NCBI RefSeq assembly: GCF_040954645.1
Contig: NC_092811.1
Span: forward strand, 82,345,063 to 82,409,062
Direction of reading: 5' to 3'
DNA length: 64,000 nt
From: Diabrotica undecimpunctata
Lineage: Eukaryota; Arthropoda; Insecta; Coleoptera; Chrysomelidae
In this document: one piece after another, positions 1-11,098 of the stretch
How the letters are laid out: every line of letters starts with the position of its first letter
Numbering within the stretch: the stretch's first letter is position 1
Notes under the pieces: model-generated
The model's database searches: none
Seen by the model: only the letters and a program-made list of their open reading frames with translations
Told to the model about the DNA's origin: nothing
Translations under genes and position numbers: made by a program

Positions 1-47
1 CAGATTTGTATTAACTGTTTTTAATCAAATAGTTCAATACAGTTATA

Positions 48-3000
48 TCGCACCTTGAAAACCATAGGGCAGTAACTGCAAAAATCATAATGTTGAGTTA
101 TGAGCGTTTCAATTTTTTTTAAAGTTAATATTATTTACTGTTATTCCAAAAATTAAGCTACAAACCTGGTATTTAGCATAATTGTCTTTAATTTTGCATA
201 TTATTATATGCAGTAAGGAGTATGTGAAATTTATTTCAGGAAATAGGTATTTTAGCACATACGGCCATATGGTTTTAAAATATATATCAATTTTGGAAAA
301 TGATGCTGTAAAAATTCATATCAAATAAAAGTTTTTTTATTTAAGATTGTACTTATTCATTACAATTTTTTGGTTGTAACACTTAATCAAAATCATGCAT
401 ATTGTATTCTGTTTGTTCGGTTTCTACTGTTCCATTGTTCACATGCAAATCTTCATAAAACCTATGGTAGTGCTCTTGAATAACATTAGCCTTACACAGT
501 GAGAGCAGATCTTGTTTTTTTAGATTGGATATTCCTGGTGGATGTGAATATGCTTTACTTAGTTCCATATTAGCCACCCACCCTCGTTGTCTTCGCCTTA
601 TATTAATGGTTCTGAACTCTGTATCATTGTAGCTTGTCTTAACCTGAAACTTATTTTCAAGAGTCTTCTCCACCTTGATTATCTTAATCTCATTCCAGAC
701 GATTTCCTTCTTCGTCAATATTATAATTGTTCCCCATTTCCTTACATAATTTTTTAAAGTCCAATATATCCGATGTAGACATTTCATTAATTTTGTAAGG
801 TTCATCTGTTTTTCTTTTACTGCCCTTCTTTTTGTTTATCAATCAAAGAATGCATGTTATCTCCCTCATTTTGGGAGTGATCTGGTATCAAAAATTTGTG
901 GGTAATTTTAGGTATGTTCAATTTCTGTACTGCATAGAGATAAAGACAGACAATATACGTATTCTTATTTTGCCCAATGCAGTTATCTGAATATAATATT
1001 ATTTCCTGTTCTCTGGCTCAGAAATTGTAACAGGCACGAAGCATCGTTTGGACCACGATTAGCAATTCCCTCGAACCAAAGGTAGCAGTGTCCTGCATTT
1101 GTGGTCAGGTCAAAAATTGTGAAATTAAATGTTGATAATCTCCTTTTGCAATTAAATAAGGAGACATCGCCTGAAGGTGTCGTTAATACGGCTTGTAAGT
1201 CAAAACAAGCAGTAATGCAAGTATTGGATTTTGCAGATTTTGAGTCATTTTCTTTTTCTTTTCTACTAAGTTCCACTTCTTGACGGTGAGTATTATAGGC
1301 TGCTTCTAATGTAGTTTTATCTAATGAATTTTTGTAACTTTCACATAGCGAGCAGAGGTCTTTTTTGGGCTTAAAGAAACTTATATTAAATTCCGTGTTA
1401 AATATGGTCCTAAACGTAGCGTAATTTCCGAACACCGAACCTTTTTCTTCGCAAAATTTTATATAATCGCGATGAATATCAGCCAGAGTTTTGTCACCAC
1501 TGACGAATTCTCTGGTAGTTTGTTTTCTTAAGTAGTGAGATTCCACTCTAAGAATGGATTCGATGTAACTCATTATGTTTTGTTTCACGACTTCGTCGAT
1601 TCTTTTTCCATTCTTGTGAGTTCCTCTTGTCTTGTTCGCTTGTTTTTTGGGATAAACCCATCTACAGTACGACGTTGTATATTTGTTATAGTCTTGTCGC
1701 TTATTCCCAGTGTTGCAATAAAATTGTGCTTACACACTCTGTTTCTTGCCTTCCACTTCGAAGAAATAGGCATAGTTTGCTTCACGATTACTGTCTGGAT
1801 TTACTGTTCTATATTTCATATTAGTTTTTCCATTGATCTTCCTATAAAATTCCACTAAAGATGTAAGTCTCCTAATGCCCAATAATTTTTAAATAATTGC
1901 GTTCTTTGTTCATCAGTTACATATTTGCATTTTCCCTCAGTACATCTTGCTTTCATTTTACGAGCAAGGGTCACATTTTTTTTACATTAACATAATCCAT
2001 TCCTGAATTGCGTAATTTCTTTCTTTTATTTTTGCCCCATTCCTCCGGTTCACATTTCCTCTTTCTACTTTTCTTTTTAGAGCTTATGTCCACAACACCT
2101 TTATTTTTAAGAGTATTAGAATCAGTAACACTATTCAGTCTTGGACAAATTTCCTCATCTGTGTTGTCATCCGAAGGTGAATTCGATTTGGTTTGAGGGT
2201 GCCAGGTACGATCGTCGTCACTGAGTTCTCCAAATAATGACTGGGATGAGCATATTTCCTCATTATCACTCGATTTTGATGACGGTTGAATATCACTTGG
2301 ATCGTTATAAACAGATATTTCATTTTGATCACCAATATTGTATGATTTAATAACCGTGTTGGTGCCCTCATTTCCTCTCGTTTCCTCAAGTATAGTAGTG
2401 ATTAAATCAACCGTAATATTCTTCGTTTCCACTGAGTCATACTGCAAGAAAAAAATTAACCGAAGTTAATAACAATTTTGATTTAAAGAACGTTATATTA
2501 GAGGGAGCGCATAAAATGCAATACAAAAAGAACTCGTGTAAACTCCATCTCCTCACGTAATTGAGCGAGAGACGCCCGTGCTCCTCAGTGGCATAAATGG
2601 AAAAAAATTGTTACAAGTAGTTACCTTCTCATAGGGGATGTCGAATTCATGTGCTGAAAGTACTCGTGAAGTACTAGGCAAGCTGCTACTACGGGATGTT
2701 GCGTTTAACTAAATTAAAAACGATTGTTTACTCACAACACTCACAACACAACAGATAAAAGTAGTTACAGGCAATGTTACATTTTTGCCAGGCTTGATAA
2801 ACCATTTGGCATTAACTGCTGACATTGCCAGATAGATCTGAGTTTTTGTTTCTATTTTAGAACCATAGAGCAACAACTGCAGATATTGCCTGATGGTATA
2901 AAAAGATGAATAGATTTTTTACAAAAGCCATAAGGACGTATCTTTCTGGTGCCGAATTTAAAATTCGTTGCAGATGCTGCTAAATAGCATTAAAAAATAG

Positions 3001-3081
3001 ATTTATTTTTCTATTAGACTGCATTAAAAGGTCATTTTACGAAAAAATTGCAGATATTGCCATATGGTTTTCAAGGTGCGA
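48..3081 (-). mobile_element. Sola-like DNA transposon, decayed
   Basis: The ends are 33-bp inverted repeats (48-80 and 3049-3081) that begin TCGCACCTTGAAAACCATA and match at 30 of 33 positions. They are flanked by a 4-bp TATA duplication (44-47 and 3082-3085). Short motifs such as GCAGATATTGCC recur inside both ends, for example near 2877 and 3049, and could be transposase binding sites. The interior carries a broken transposase on the minus strand. Sola elements are known for DDD transposases and 4-bp target duplications, and this copy fits on both counts. The superfamily name is an inference from protein pattern plus duplication length, not from a database match. Confidence 0.7.
383..2447 (-). 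pseudogene. Sola-like DDD transposase, broken
   Basis: The reading runs from 2447 down to 383 in pieces: 2447-1971, 1785-1585, 1588-983, about 980-841 and 805-383. The first piece is acidic and ends in a basic block (KNKRKKLRNSG). It begins just after a good splice acceptor (TTTTTTCTTGCAG in minus-strand sense, near 2441), so an upstream exon is likely. The core holds CxxC (DLCSLCESY), a first Asp in CFDLQAVL, a second in YSDNCIGQNKN (complement of about 950-970, one frame away from the preceding piece) and a third in HSQNEGDNMH. These three Asp residues in order suggest an RNase H-fold DDD nuclease. Frameshifts near 985 and 830 and a gap between 1785 and 1971 disable it. The same family occurs at 18.7-20.7 kb. 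Confidence 0.65.
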
Positions 3082-3085
3082 TATA

Positions 3086-3849
3086 ATTGATGTGATTCAT
3101 AGAATCCTTTTTTTTTTTTCATTTGCAGCTCCAAGTTATGAACCTTGGACTGTTGGAAATTATAATTGATCTTCACCTGTTTTTGTTTTGACCTCACTTG
3201 TTTTGTTTGTTTTTTCTTAGCCGATCAATGGGGGAAATTTGGTGTTATTAACCACCTTTCCTTTCATTTATTGGTTCCTTACAAGCAGGTTGTCACCCAA
3301 ACTCATCCTATCATTTAAATAAACCGCTCTATCATTAGGGTTGGTATTTCACCTTGCTGTTCTGTCATAATTAATGACCTCAAGGTTTTTACTGTCTTTT
3401 ACGTTGATGGCGTGATTGTCTTAATTGAACACCATTTTACCGGCAGCATTCAAGACGCCAGGAGTGGTAATTTCATTATACATTAAATTATTCAATTTCA
3501 ATATTAATTAATATAATAATGCTACCTAAAGTAAAAATAAATCATAACTATTGCTATATTGTTGGAAGTGCTTCTTTGATTTTCTTAGTTCTTCATTCTC
3601 TTTTTTAATGTTTTTTTAACTTATACATTTAAATAAAAAAACAAAACCACATGTTCTTTTTGCTGTGCTTAGTTTGAACAAATTGTTAACTTATCTAGTT
3701 CAATTTATTGTTTATACATCATAATCGTATAATGTCCATTTACTTAAGTGTCTTTACAACTTTGTTATCACTGACTGCTACATATCTTTTTAAGGTAACA
3801 CATGTAACAACTTTTCCATGCTTGTGTGGTTTTTTCATATTGTTCTTTT
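3086..3849. other. No gene seen; probable repeat-derived flank
   Basis: AT-rich sequence with no open frame of note. It joins the Sola-like element to the hammerhead-like motif and may be the untranslated end of an old Penelope-like element, but I cannot show that. Confidence 0.3.
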
Positions 3850-3925
3850 TAGATGAACTGATGATGCTTTCTTATTAAGAAATCGAAACGTCTTCAATAA
3901 ATAGATGAAGTAGCCATCAACTTTG
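3850..3925 (+). ncRNA. Hammerhead-ribozyme-like motif of a Penelope element
   Basis: The conserved box CTGATGA (3858-3864) is followed by a hairpin TTTCTT-att-AAGAAA and then GAAAC (3885-3889), which is the order of core box 1, stem II and core box 2 of a hammerhead. A further CTTC/GAAG pairing follows. Minimal hammerheads are known in the terminal repeats of Penelope-like retroelements. A (TA)n tract follows about 105 bp downstream. Self-cleavage is not shown, because the stem III pairing next to the core is imperfect. Confidence 0.5.
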
Positions 3926-4027
3926 TCTTTTTTCTCCACCTTTTGACCGAAGAAACCCACCACTCTTCTGAGTGATCCTTAATTTATATTGGATTGACGG
4001 TCGTACTCCTTTTCTCGATATATATTT

Positions 4028-4029
<2 letters not shown>

Positions 4030-4065
<36 letters not shown>
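4030..4065. repeat. (TA)n tract, left half, split by the LTR element
   Basis: About 18 TA units run directly into the left LTR edge. The tract at 12503-12530 continues the same repeat, so the LTR element most likely landed inside one (TA)n array. Confidence 0.85.
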
Positions 4066-4069
<4 letters not shown>

Positions 4070-5477
4070 ATGATGTGTTTTTTGTTTGAATGATGAGCAA
4101 TAAGTATTTTTAATAATATAATATATAGGGTTTTTATCGCGGTTCTCAAAGAATTAGCTTGTAAGTACTTTTTTAAATTATCTTTATTATAACTATTATG
4201 AAACACACATATATATCTAACCTAGCCAATGTAAATTTAAAATAAACTATCTTTAAATTGATACTCTTATAAAACTAATTAAATTCTATAGACAATGTAA
4301 AATTTAAACAAACTATCTTCAAAATTGAAATTGTTATGACATTAACTAAATTATATTAACAAAATTTTGTACCTTTCTTTCACTGAATGCCTAAATGAAC
4401 TGTTTTCCACTATATGTATTCTAATCACCACTGAATGTCTTCGTACTTCGGTTATCCTTGTTTTTGTGAAATTTCTTTTTCCAATTATCAGCTTCTACCA
4501 ATTTAAGATATAGTTTTCTTCACCAGCATTTATACACCACCAGCAAACACCATTTATATTTATTCTTCTTTTCAATATACCAATATCCAATTATTATAAG
4601 TTGATTTATACTAATCTCCAATCATAATATAATTTTAATTCCTTCCAATGTCCATCCAATATTCTTCTAATATACTTTTATAATCTTCAATAATTATTTG
4701 TGTATAATTATAAATGTGCATTAAATATATGCATAATTTTTAATCTTCATTTAACTCACTATATTAAACAATTGGACTATCTCCAACTAACTTTCATATT
4801 TCTTATTAAACTGCTTGACTGACTTACTAAAACTGTGAACAATTTACTTCACTCACTAATTGTGTCTATCTTCTAACTTTCATAATAAACTGGCATGACT
4901 TCTGACTAAAAACTTCCAAAAACTGCCATCTTGAATCCAAATCACGGGTATTTATATCTTTTTGGTATTTGGACACTCCAGAACCATCTCGTAAGATATC
5001 ATGTTCTATTTAGTTCTATTTAATACATGTCTGAATTTTCTGGAACAAACCATTTCGCAAACATGGCCATCTCCGGAGATCCAGAGAATTCCATTCTTTT
5101 CTATTAATAATTTTGTTGACATTTAGGCTTTTCAGATCAGAATAAACATTCAAATTAGTAACTAACACTCTAATTTAATAAAATACACATTTCAAACAAT
5201 ATAACCCCACTTATATTCGTAAAATTCTTAAAATGACACTTAGGAATGGAGGGTATAGTGTGTTGCCTAGTCACATGGCTCACTTAAAAATATCTACAAA
5301 ATCATAACTACTAAAATACAACTTTTTACAATTATTATATGCTAATTTCTTAAAATGCCCTCACATAAATAATTTTTATAAAATTCTCTAGTATATAACT
5401 TATTTAAAACAACCAAATATCTAATATTATGTAGTATATAACTTATAAATTATTTTCTATAAACCCTAATCGTATCA
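4066..5477 (-). repeat. 3' LTR of the Ty3/gypsy element
   Basis: Direct repeat of 11099-12502. It lies downstream of pol in the minus-strand sense. It carries an 8-bp stretch near 4965 that is missing from the other copy, plus a few substitutions. A short G-rich stretch (TTTTGGGGT in minus sense, about 5480-5490) abuts it and could be the polypurine tract, though it is weak. Confidence 0.93.
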
Positions 5478-6074
5478 ATACCCCAAAATAATATTTAAAA
5501 TAAATAATTTACTTATTATTTTTTTAAATATTAATTTTCTCATACCTTATTAAATTTAATAAATCAATTTTTTTTTATTTAAAATGTGTTAAATACATCC
5601 CTGTTCGCTGTCTATGTCAAAACAGAGAACAACGGAGCACAGTTCGGCTATTCTATGGTCAAACTGTCATGTCAAATGGAGCAATGGATGCGATATCAGA
5701 GAATAAAATATAACCTTAATTAAAAATATAATCGATATGGTGTTCTGTTTGTTTATAGACAAAATCTAGGAATTATTTCCATTCAAAATAACTTTCATCA
5801 ATATAAATTGGTAAGTTTTTTTTTTTTCACTTTATTATATTAGAAAGACATTTTTATAGCAATTATAGTATCAATTTTGTGTCTAACCCCAAATTATGAT
5901 TTTTAGGGTACAAATTAATTTCCATATATACAAAATTCAACAAGTATGATGTCAAATTGATTCAAAATAATGAAATCTACCATCTACCATTTAACAAATC
6001 AAGTCTATTGAATAAAATGGATATATCAGTAAGTTATTAGTGTTATTATATTTGTGTTAAAGGTATAGAAATCA
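5478..6074. other. Non-coding interior of the LTR element between pol and 3' LTR
   Basis: No open frame on either strand. This is where an envelope gene would sit in an errantivirus-type element, and none is present. Confidence 0.7.
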
Positions 6075-9000
6075 TTATTCAATCTCTTCATGATATTGAA
6101 AAATGTCGTTGATATGAAATATGCCTCTTAGTCTGTTCTCTGCATCTATTAACACATAACTATTTAGTCCATTCTGATTTTCAATTGTATATGGACCTTC
6201 AAACATTGGTTGTAATTTCTTACAACGGTTTTCTTTAACATTACTTTTTCTAAGTGAACGAATTAACACTAGGTCTCCTTTTTGAAATGTGATTGGTTTT
6301 TTTATATTTCGATTTTGTCTTCTGATATATTTTTCAGCTTTCCTCCTAATTCGGTTATTCACTTTCTGCATTACTTGTTCTAACATATCCTGATTATATT
6401 CACTAATCCACTTTCTGTTTCCTATATGGCCAAACATTAAATATTCTGGTACTTCCTCTGTATTCAAATTATGTGTATTATTTAAAAAATACTCTACTTG
6501 TGGTATATGTTGCTGCCAAGTTTCTTGTTGATTTTGGCACAGTATCCTTAAATATTTTATAACTTCTTTAATATATCTTTCTGCAGGATTTGCCTGAGGA
6601 TGTCTGATACTTGTAAAATGAATGTTGATTCCCTTTTTCTCACAAAATGCCCGAAATTTTTGGTTGTTAAAATATGTAGCATTATCTATTATGCAATTTC
6701 TAAATGGTCCTATTTCTTCGAAAAATTGATTAATATATAATTTTAATGTTTTAACATTTGTTCTGGAGCAGGGATATAGTTTAATAAATTTTGTATATAA
6801 ATCAACTATCACTAGTATATGCTTTTTTCCTGTTGGACTGAGAACTAAATTTGAAATAAAATCCATGGAAACTGTATTTAGTTTTTCATATACAACATTA
6901 GATTTATATGTGTTCTGGTTTTTGAAATTCTTTTCTTTGTTTAGTTGACATATTGGGCATTGGGTAGTAATTTCTTTTGCTATACTTATGTCATTCTTTG
7001 CAAAATAATTGTCCCTAAATAGCATCCATAGCTTTCTTGAACCAATATGCATATAATTGTTATGTAAATTTTTCAATATTTTCTTTGCTAAAGTTCTAGT
7101 TATTACATATACTTCTATGCCATTTATTATTTTATAATATACTCCATCTTTCCTAAGGACTTTTTGTTTTTCACTCAAATTGATCTGATCTCTTATAATT
7201 TCTTCTTTAGAATATAATCCAGTACTTTCTACTAATTGATTTAATCCAATTTTTATTGTTCGCTGCCCTTTTTGTGGTGTATTTTCTAACCTTGATAAAG
7301 CATCTGCCACTATATTGGATTTTCCAGAAATGTATTTGATTTCAAAGCAGTATTCACTAAGTATTAGACTCCACCGATGTATTCTACTGTTTCCATATTT
7401 GTTATTTAATATAGACGTTAAAGCTTGATGATCTGTTTCTATTGTAAATTCATTACCCAACAAATAAAATCTTAATTTTGTGACACAGTATATTATACTT
7501 GCTAGTTCTAATTCTGAAACTGAGTAACCCTTTTCATGTGGCTTTGTAATTCTTGAAATGAATTGTATTGGGTATTCGACCCCATCATGTGTTTGTAATA
7601 ATACCCCTGATAATCTCTCTATTGATGCATCTGTTCTTAATATGAATGGCTGTGTGTAGTCAGGATAGTATATTTTCAAATTTGACAGAAAAATGTTTTT
7701 AATTTCTTGGAATGCTAGTTCTCTTCTCTGATCCCATCTCCATTTTACACCTTTTCTCAGTAGTTCAAGTAATGGAATTTCTTTTATACTTAGATCTGGT
7801 ATCATCCTTTTATAATAATTAATTATTCCAATAAATCCTCTTAAAGTTCTTAAATTGTGTGGTGTTTTATATTCCTGAATGACTTGTGTCCGTTCTGGAT
7901 CCATTTCGATTCCCTTAGTGTTAAGTTTATAACCTAGATATATGACTTCTTTTAGAAACAATGTACATTTTTCTTGATTTATTTTTAGTCCAACTTTGTC
8001 TAATCTATTTATTATAATTTTTAGGTGTTTCTCATGATCTTCAGCCGTTTTAGAAAAAATTAATATATCATCAATGTAGTGAATTACAAAATGTTCATAT
8101 TGATCCAAAATATCATGAAGACATCTACATAGAGCACTGCAAGATGATTGAAGTCCAAATGGTACTACTTTGAATTGATATACTACTCCATCTATCTGAA
8201 ATCCTGTATACTGTCTACTTTTTCTTTCTAGAGGTATTAACCAGAAACTATGCTGTAAATCGATTTTAGTGAAAAATGACATTCCTGTAATTCTTCCTAA
8301 TATTCCATCTATACTCATTGGTGCTTCAAATTGCTTTTCAGTAATCTTGTTAATATTCCTTGCATCCAAACATAACCTGATTTCACCTGATCTTTTTCGT
8401 ACTACTACTATGGGGTTAATAAAACGTGTGTCTGCCTTCTCAATGATCCCATCTTCTAACATATTATTAATTGTTTTGTTTACTTCTTCTCTGTATTTAT
8501 ATGGTATTGGGTATGATTTTGTTTTAAAATCTTTTTCCTCCTTAACTCTTATACTATGGATATAATTCTGTGCAATTCTATTTTCTTTATTGACAAGTCC
8601 CTTGTGTTGCTGCAATATGGAAATGACTATTGATTTATATTCTTCAGGGCAATTTAAAACTTTCATCATATCTTCTTCTTTACAAATAACATTATTCTTC
8701 ATTATGTACTCATTATTCCTTGCTTCCAATTTTACGCACTCCGCCTCGTAGGCATCCATCTGCTTAAAATTTCCATTCCTTAAATATTCACTACAATAAT
8801 TATTCTTTACATTCTTTTGGGACATATCCCTATCATCAAAATACATTTCTTCTTCATAAACATCACTATTTTCTTTTAATAATATCCTATCAACTCTTAT
8901 TCCTTCTTCTACCTCATCTTTCTGCATAAATTTAATTATTTGCCCTTCCAAAGTTACCATTTTTTCTTCAAAATCTATCTTTACTTTCTTCTTTTCCAAT

Positions 9001-9263
9001 TCATCATTTCCCATTAATATATCAACACATAAATCCTTGACAATAAATCCTTGCATATTAATTTCTTTATTAAGAATATTAATTTTAAAATTGGCTAGTT
9101 TATCAATTTCACCCAACTTCTTATTATTTGCACCAATAATTTTAATTTTTGGAATCTTTATTATATCTGATAGTTTTAATGTATTAAAAATAAAATTCTC
9201 CGAGACTAAAGTACTTTCTGAACCAGTATCTATCATAATTTTAATCATTTTATTTTTGGCCAA
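6075..9263 (-). CDS. pol: Pol polyprotein: protease, RT, RNase H, integrase
   Basis: A 1062-codon open frame. Counting from 9263, the aspartic protease motif IDTGSES starts at residue 11. The reverse transcriptase has YIDD at residues 396-399 (8067-8078). RNase H has LRTDAS and ETDHQAL. The integrase has an HHCC zinc finger (H..H, CPICQ), then Asp 801, Asp 860 and Glu 895, the DD35E spacing. The order is that of Ty3/gypsy. The frame is actually open upstream of 9263 to just past the gag stop region, with no strong ATG, so the protein is probably made as a gag-pol fusion by -1 frameshifting at 9383-9389. No chromodomain is evident at the C terminus. Every catalytic residue I checked is present. 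Confidence 0.93.
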   Translation of the reverse strand: MAKNKMIKIMIDTGSESTLVSENFIFNTLKLSDIIKIPKIKIIGANNKKLGEIDKLANFKINILNKEINMQGFIVKDLCVDILMGNDELEKKKVKIDFEEKMVTLEGQIIKFMQKDEVEEGIRVDRILLKENSDVYEEEMYFDDRDMSQKNVKNNYCSEYLRNGNFKQMDAYEAECVKLEARNNEYIMKNNVICKEEDMMKVLNCPEEYKSIVISILQQHKGLVNKENRIAQNYIHSIRVKEEKDFKTKSYPIPYKYREEVNKTINNMLEDGIIEKADTRFINPIVVVRKRSGEIRLCLDARNINKITEKQFEAPMSIDGILGRITGMSFFTKIDLQHSFWLIPLERKSRQYTGFQIDGVVYQFKVVPFGLQSSCSALCRCLHDILDQYEHFVIHYIDDILIFSKTAEDHEKHLKIIINRLDKVGLKINQEKCTLFLKEVIYLGYKLNTKGIEMDPERTQVIQEYKTPHNLRTLRGFIGIINYYKRMIPDLSIKEIPLLELLRKGVKWRWDQRRELAFQEIKNIFLSNLKIYYPDYTQPFILRTDASIERLSGVLLQTHDGVEYPIQFISRITKPHEKGYSVSELELASIIYCVTKLRFYLLGNEFTIETDHQALTSILNNKYGNSRIHRWSLILSEYCFEIKYISGKSNIVADALSRLENTPQKGQRTIKIGLNQLVESTGLYSKEEIIRDQINLSEKQKVLRKDGVYYKIINGIEVYVITRTLAKKILKNLHNNYMHIGSRKLWMLFRDNYFAKNDISIAKEITTQCPICQLNKEKNFKNQNTYKSNVVYEKLNTVSMDFISNLVLSPTGKKHILVIVDLYTKFIKLYPCSRTNVKTLKLYINQFFEEIGPFRNCIIDNATYFNNQKFRAFCEKKGINIHFTSIRHPQANPAERYIKEVIKYLRILCQNQQETWQQHIPQVEYFLNNTHNLNTEEVPEYLMFGHIGNRKWISEYNQDMLEQVMQKVNNRIRRKAEKYIRRQNRNIKKPITFQKGDLVLIRSLRKSNVKENRCKKLQPMFEGPYTIENQNGLNSYVLIDAENRLRGIFHINDIFQYHEEIE

Positions 9264-9373
9264 AGCATTTATATAAATTAAATTAATAGAGTCAATAATT
9301 TTATCTTCATCTAGAGAAATAAATTCAGAAGGTTTTTCATAATAGCAATGGCCTAACTTGTAATTCAGAAAGT

Positions 9374-10954
9374 TTACTGCACAAAATTTTGATTATTAGA
9401 ATTGTCAGATTGTATCTGACCACTTGGATCTGATGTCCTATGTCCTTCCCTACTATGACTTCTACTCACATTTTCCTGCCTTGTAGTACTTCGTTCCCTG
9501 TCTTCGCAGCTTCTATTCCTTCGAACACAATTTACCTGTCTGTTATAGTTAGGTCGCTCTGTATTTCTTCTATTGTTAAAATCTTGTCTATTATTATTAG
9601 TACTGTTATTAAAATGTTGTTTATTATAATTACTGTTATTATTATTAAAATTTTGTAAATTATTACCATATCTATAATTATTATATGATTGTCTATATTG
9701 TTGATTATCATTTTTATTATATTGAAAGTTATTATTGTTTTTTCTGTTGTTATTATTACTTGTCATATTGCCTCTTTGTATTCTTTGAATAAAATTAATA
9801 AAACTATCAATTGTTTGAATATTTTGTACAGTTACGGTTTGCACAACATCAGCATCAAAATGTCTAGATACATTTAAGACTGTTTCATCCTCTCTAAGTG
9901 GTGGTTCTAAATATTTTGCAACTGTTATCAATTTCAATGCATAATCTACCATATTTGATTTTAAATTTTGATTATACTTTCCAAAATATAGAATTTCTCT
10001 AAACTTTGCTTGCTCTAATTCACCCCAATAATAATTTAAAAATTTATTTTCAAATGTTTGAAAGTTATCTAAATCATTCTCAATACTAGCAAACCAAGTT
10101 GCTGCATTGTCATTTAATGTCAATCTAATATAATCTTTAATATCATTAATATTATTCACAAATCTTAATTTATGTTTTAAACTATTTATGTATACTCTAG
10201 GATGCAAATTTTTTATATTACCGGAGAATTTAATCCCAGTCTCATTTGTTAAATTTAAGTAAGGTCTCCCTATGTCTCTCATTTGTGAAATATCATCTAT
10301 TCTCTGTTCCACATTTCTTATTTGATTACAATTTATTTGGATATTTTGTTGTATATCGTCTAATTTTTCTTCTGTGTTTCTCCTGTCTTCGTTAATTTTT
10401 ACTTCTAAGTTACATTTTTGCAACTCTATTTTCTGTTCTATTTCTATCTTATTATCTTGAATAATCCTCTTTACTTCTGTCCTCTCATTGTCTATCCTTT
10501 TCTTGTAGTCATTCCGTATACTTTTTATTTCATTTGCTACTTTTTTCTCTGCAGCTTCAAGTTTTTTATCCATTTGTTTTACAATTTTATTATTATTATC
10601 TTCTATTTTCTTTTCTAATTTTCTATAATTCTCTTCCAATTTCTGTTTCATTTTTTTCATGTCTTCTTTGACTTCTTTTGAATTCTCTTCCATTTTTTGT
10701 TCTATTTTTTTCATGTCTTCTTTGACTTCTTTTGAATTCTCTTCCATTTTTTTCGTATTCTCTTCTATTGTCTTGTTCATCTGCATCATTAATGACATCA
10801 AAGCTGCCATATTGACATTTTCCTCTCTTTCTGGATTCATTTCTGCAGTATCTTGTGGAACTTGAACTAAACTCTCCTCTTGTATAGGTTGTGTTTCTAC
10901 TTCCACATCTTTTTCATTCTTTTTGCTTCTTGTACCTTTCTTTCCTTGAGACAT
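9374..10954 (-). CDS. gag: Gag structural protein of the Ty3/gypsy element
   Basis: A 526-codon frame starting at an ATG about 140 bp downstream of the primer-binding site. Residues about 45-220 are a long charged coiled coil containing a tandem 18-residue repeat (MEENSKEVKEDMKK...). Residues about 230-395 resemble a retrotransposon capsid (AATWF, FLNYYWGELEQAKF). The C-terminal 130 residues are Asn/Arg-rich (NNNNRKNNNNFQYN) and lack the usual CCHC zinc knuckle, so RNA binding is probably by the basic low-complexity tail (inference). The stop at 9374-9376 lies just after a slippery heptamer that leads into pol. Confidence 0.85.
   Translation of the reverse strand: MSQGKKGTRSKKNEKDVEVETQPIQEESLVQVPQDTAEMNPEREENVNMAALMSLMMQMNKTIEENTKKMEENSKEVKEDMKKIEQKMEENSKEVKEDMKKMKQKLEENYRKLEKKIEDNNNKIVKQMDKKLEAAEKKVANEIKSIRNDYKKRIDNERTEVKRIIQDNKIEIEQKIELQKCNLEVKINEDRRNTEEKLDDIQQNIQINCNQIRNVEQRIDDISQMRDIGRPYLNLTNETGIKFSGNIKNLHPRVYINSLKHKLRFVNNINDIKDYIRLTLNDNAATWFASIENDLDNFQTFENKFLNYYWGELEQAKFREILYFGKYNQNLKSNMVDYALKLITVAKYLEPPLREDETVLNVSRHFDADVVQTVTVQNIQTIDSFINFIQRIQRGNMTSNNNNRKNNNNFQYNKNDNQQYRQSYNNYRYGNNLQNFNNNNSNYNKQHFNNSTNNNRQDFNNRRNTERPNYNRQVNCVRRNRSCEDRERSTTRQENVSRSHSREGHRTSDPSGQIQSDNSNNQNFVQ
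9383..9389 (-). promoter_or_regulatory. Putative -1 ribosomal frameshift site, gag to pol
   Basis: In the minus-strand sense the gag codons read CAA AAT TTT GTG CAG TAA. The heptamer A AAT TTT fits the X XXY YYZ slippery rule exactly in the gag frame. A -1 slip moves the ribosome into the frame that stays open through pol (next codons TGT GCA GTA AAC). The pol frame has stops just upstream, so the overlap is only this short window. No downstream stimulatory structure was modelled. Confidence 0.7.
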
Positions 10955-11077
10955 TTTGAGACTTTACTTGTTCAAATATAATTAAAAATAAAATCTATAA
11001 TTTTTTCTTTCTACTGATAATTAATTTAATTATATGAGAGCACTTATCTTCCCAAACTAATTCTTTTAAATAGAGAG

Positions 11078-11095
11078 CCACCGCGTTGGGTGCCA
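11078..11095 (-). promoter_or_regulatory. tRNA primer-binding site of the LTR element
   Basis: Three bases inside the 5' LTR edge the minus strand reads TGGCACCCAACGCGGTGG. It starts with TGG, the complement of a tRNA 3' CCA end, in the expected place. It resembles lysine-tRNA-type sites but with about four mismatches by memory, so the primer tRNA is not assigned. Confidence 0.75.
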
Positions 11096-11098
11096 AAT

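Noticed and set aside
5478..6074. Envelope gene of the LTR element
   Set aside because: No open frame of useful length on either strand, so the element is not an envelope-bearing retrovirus.
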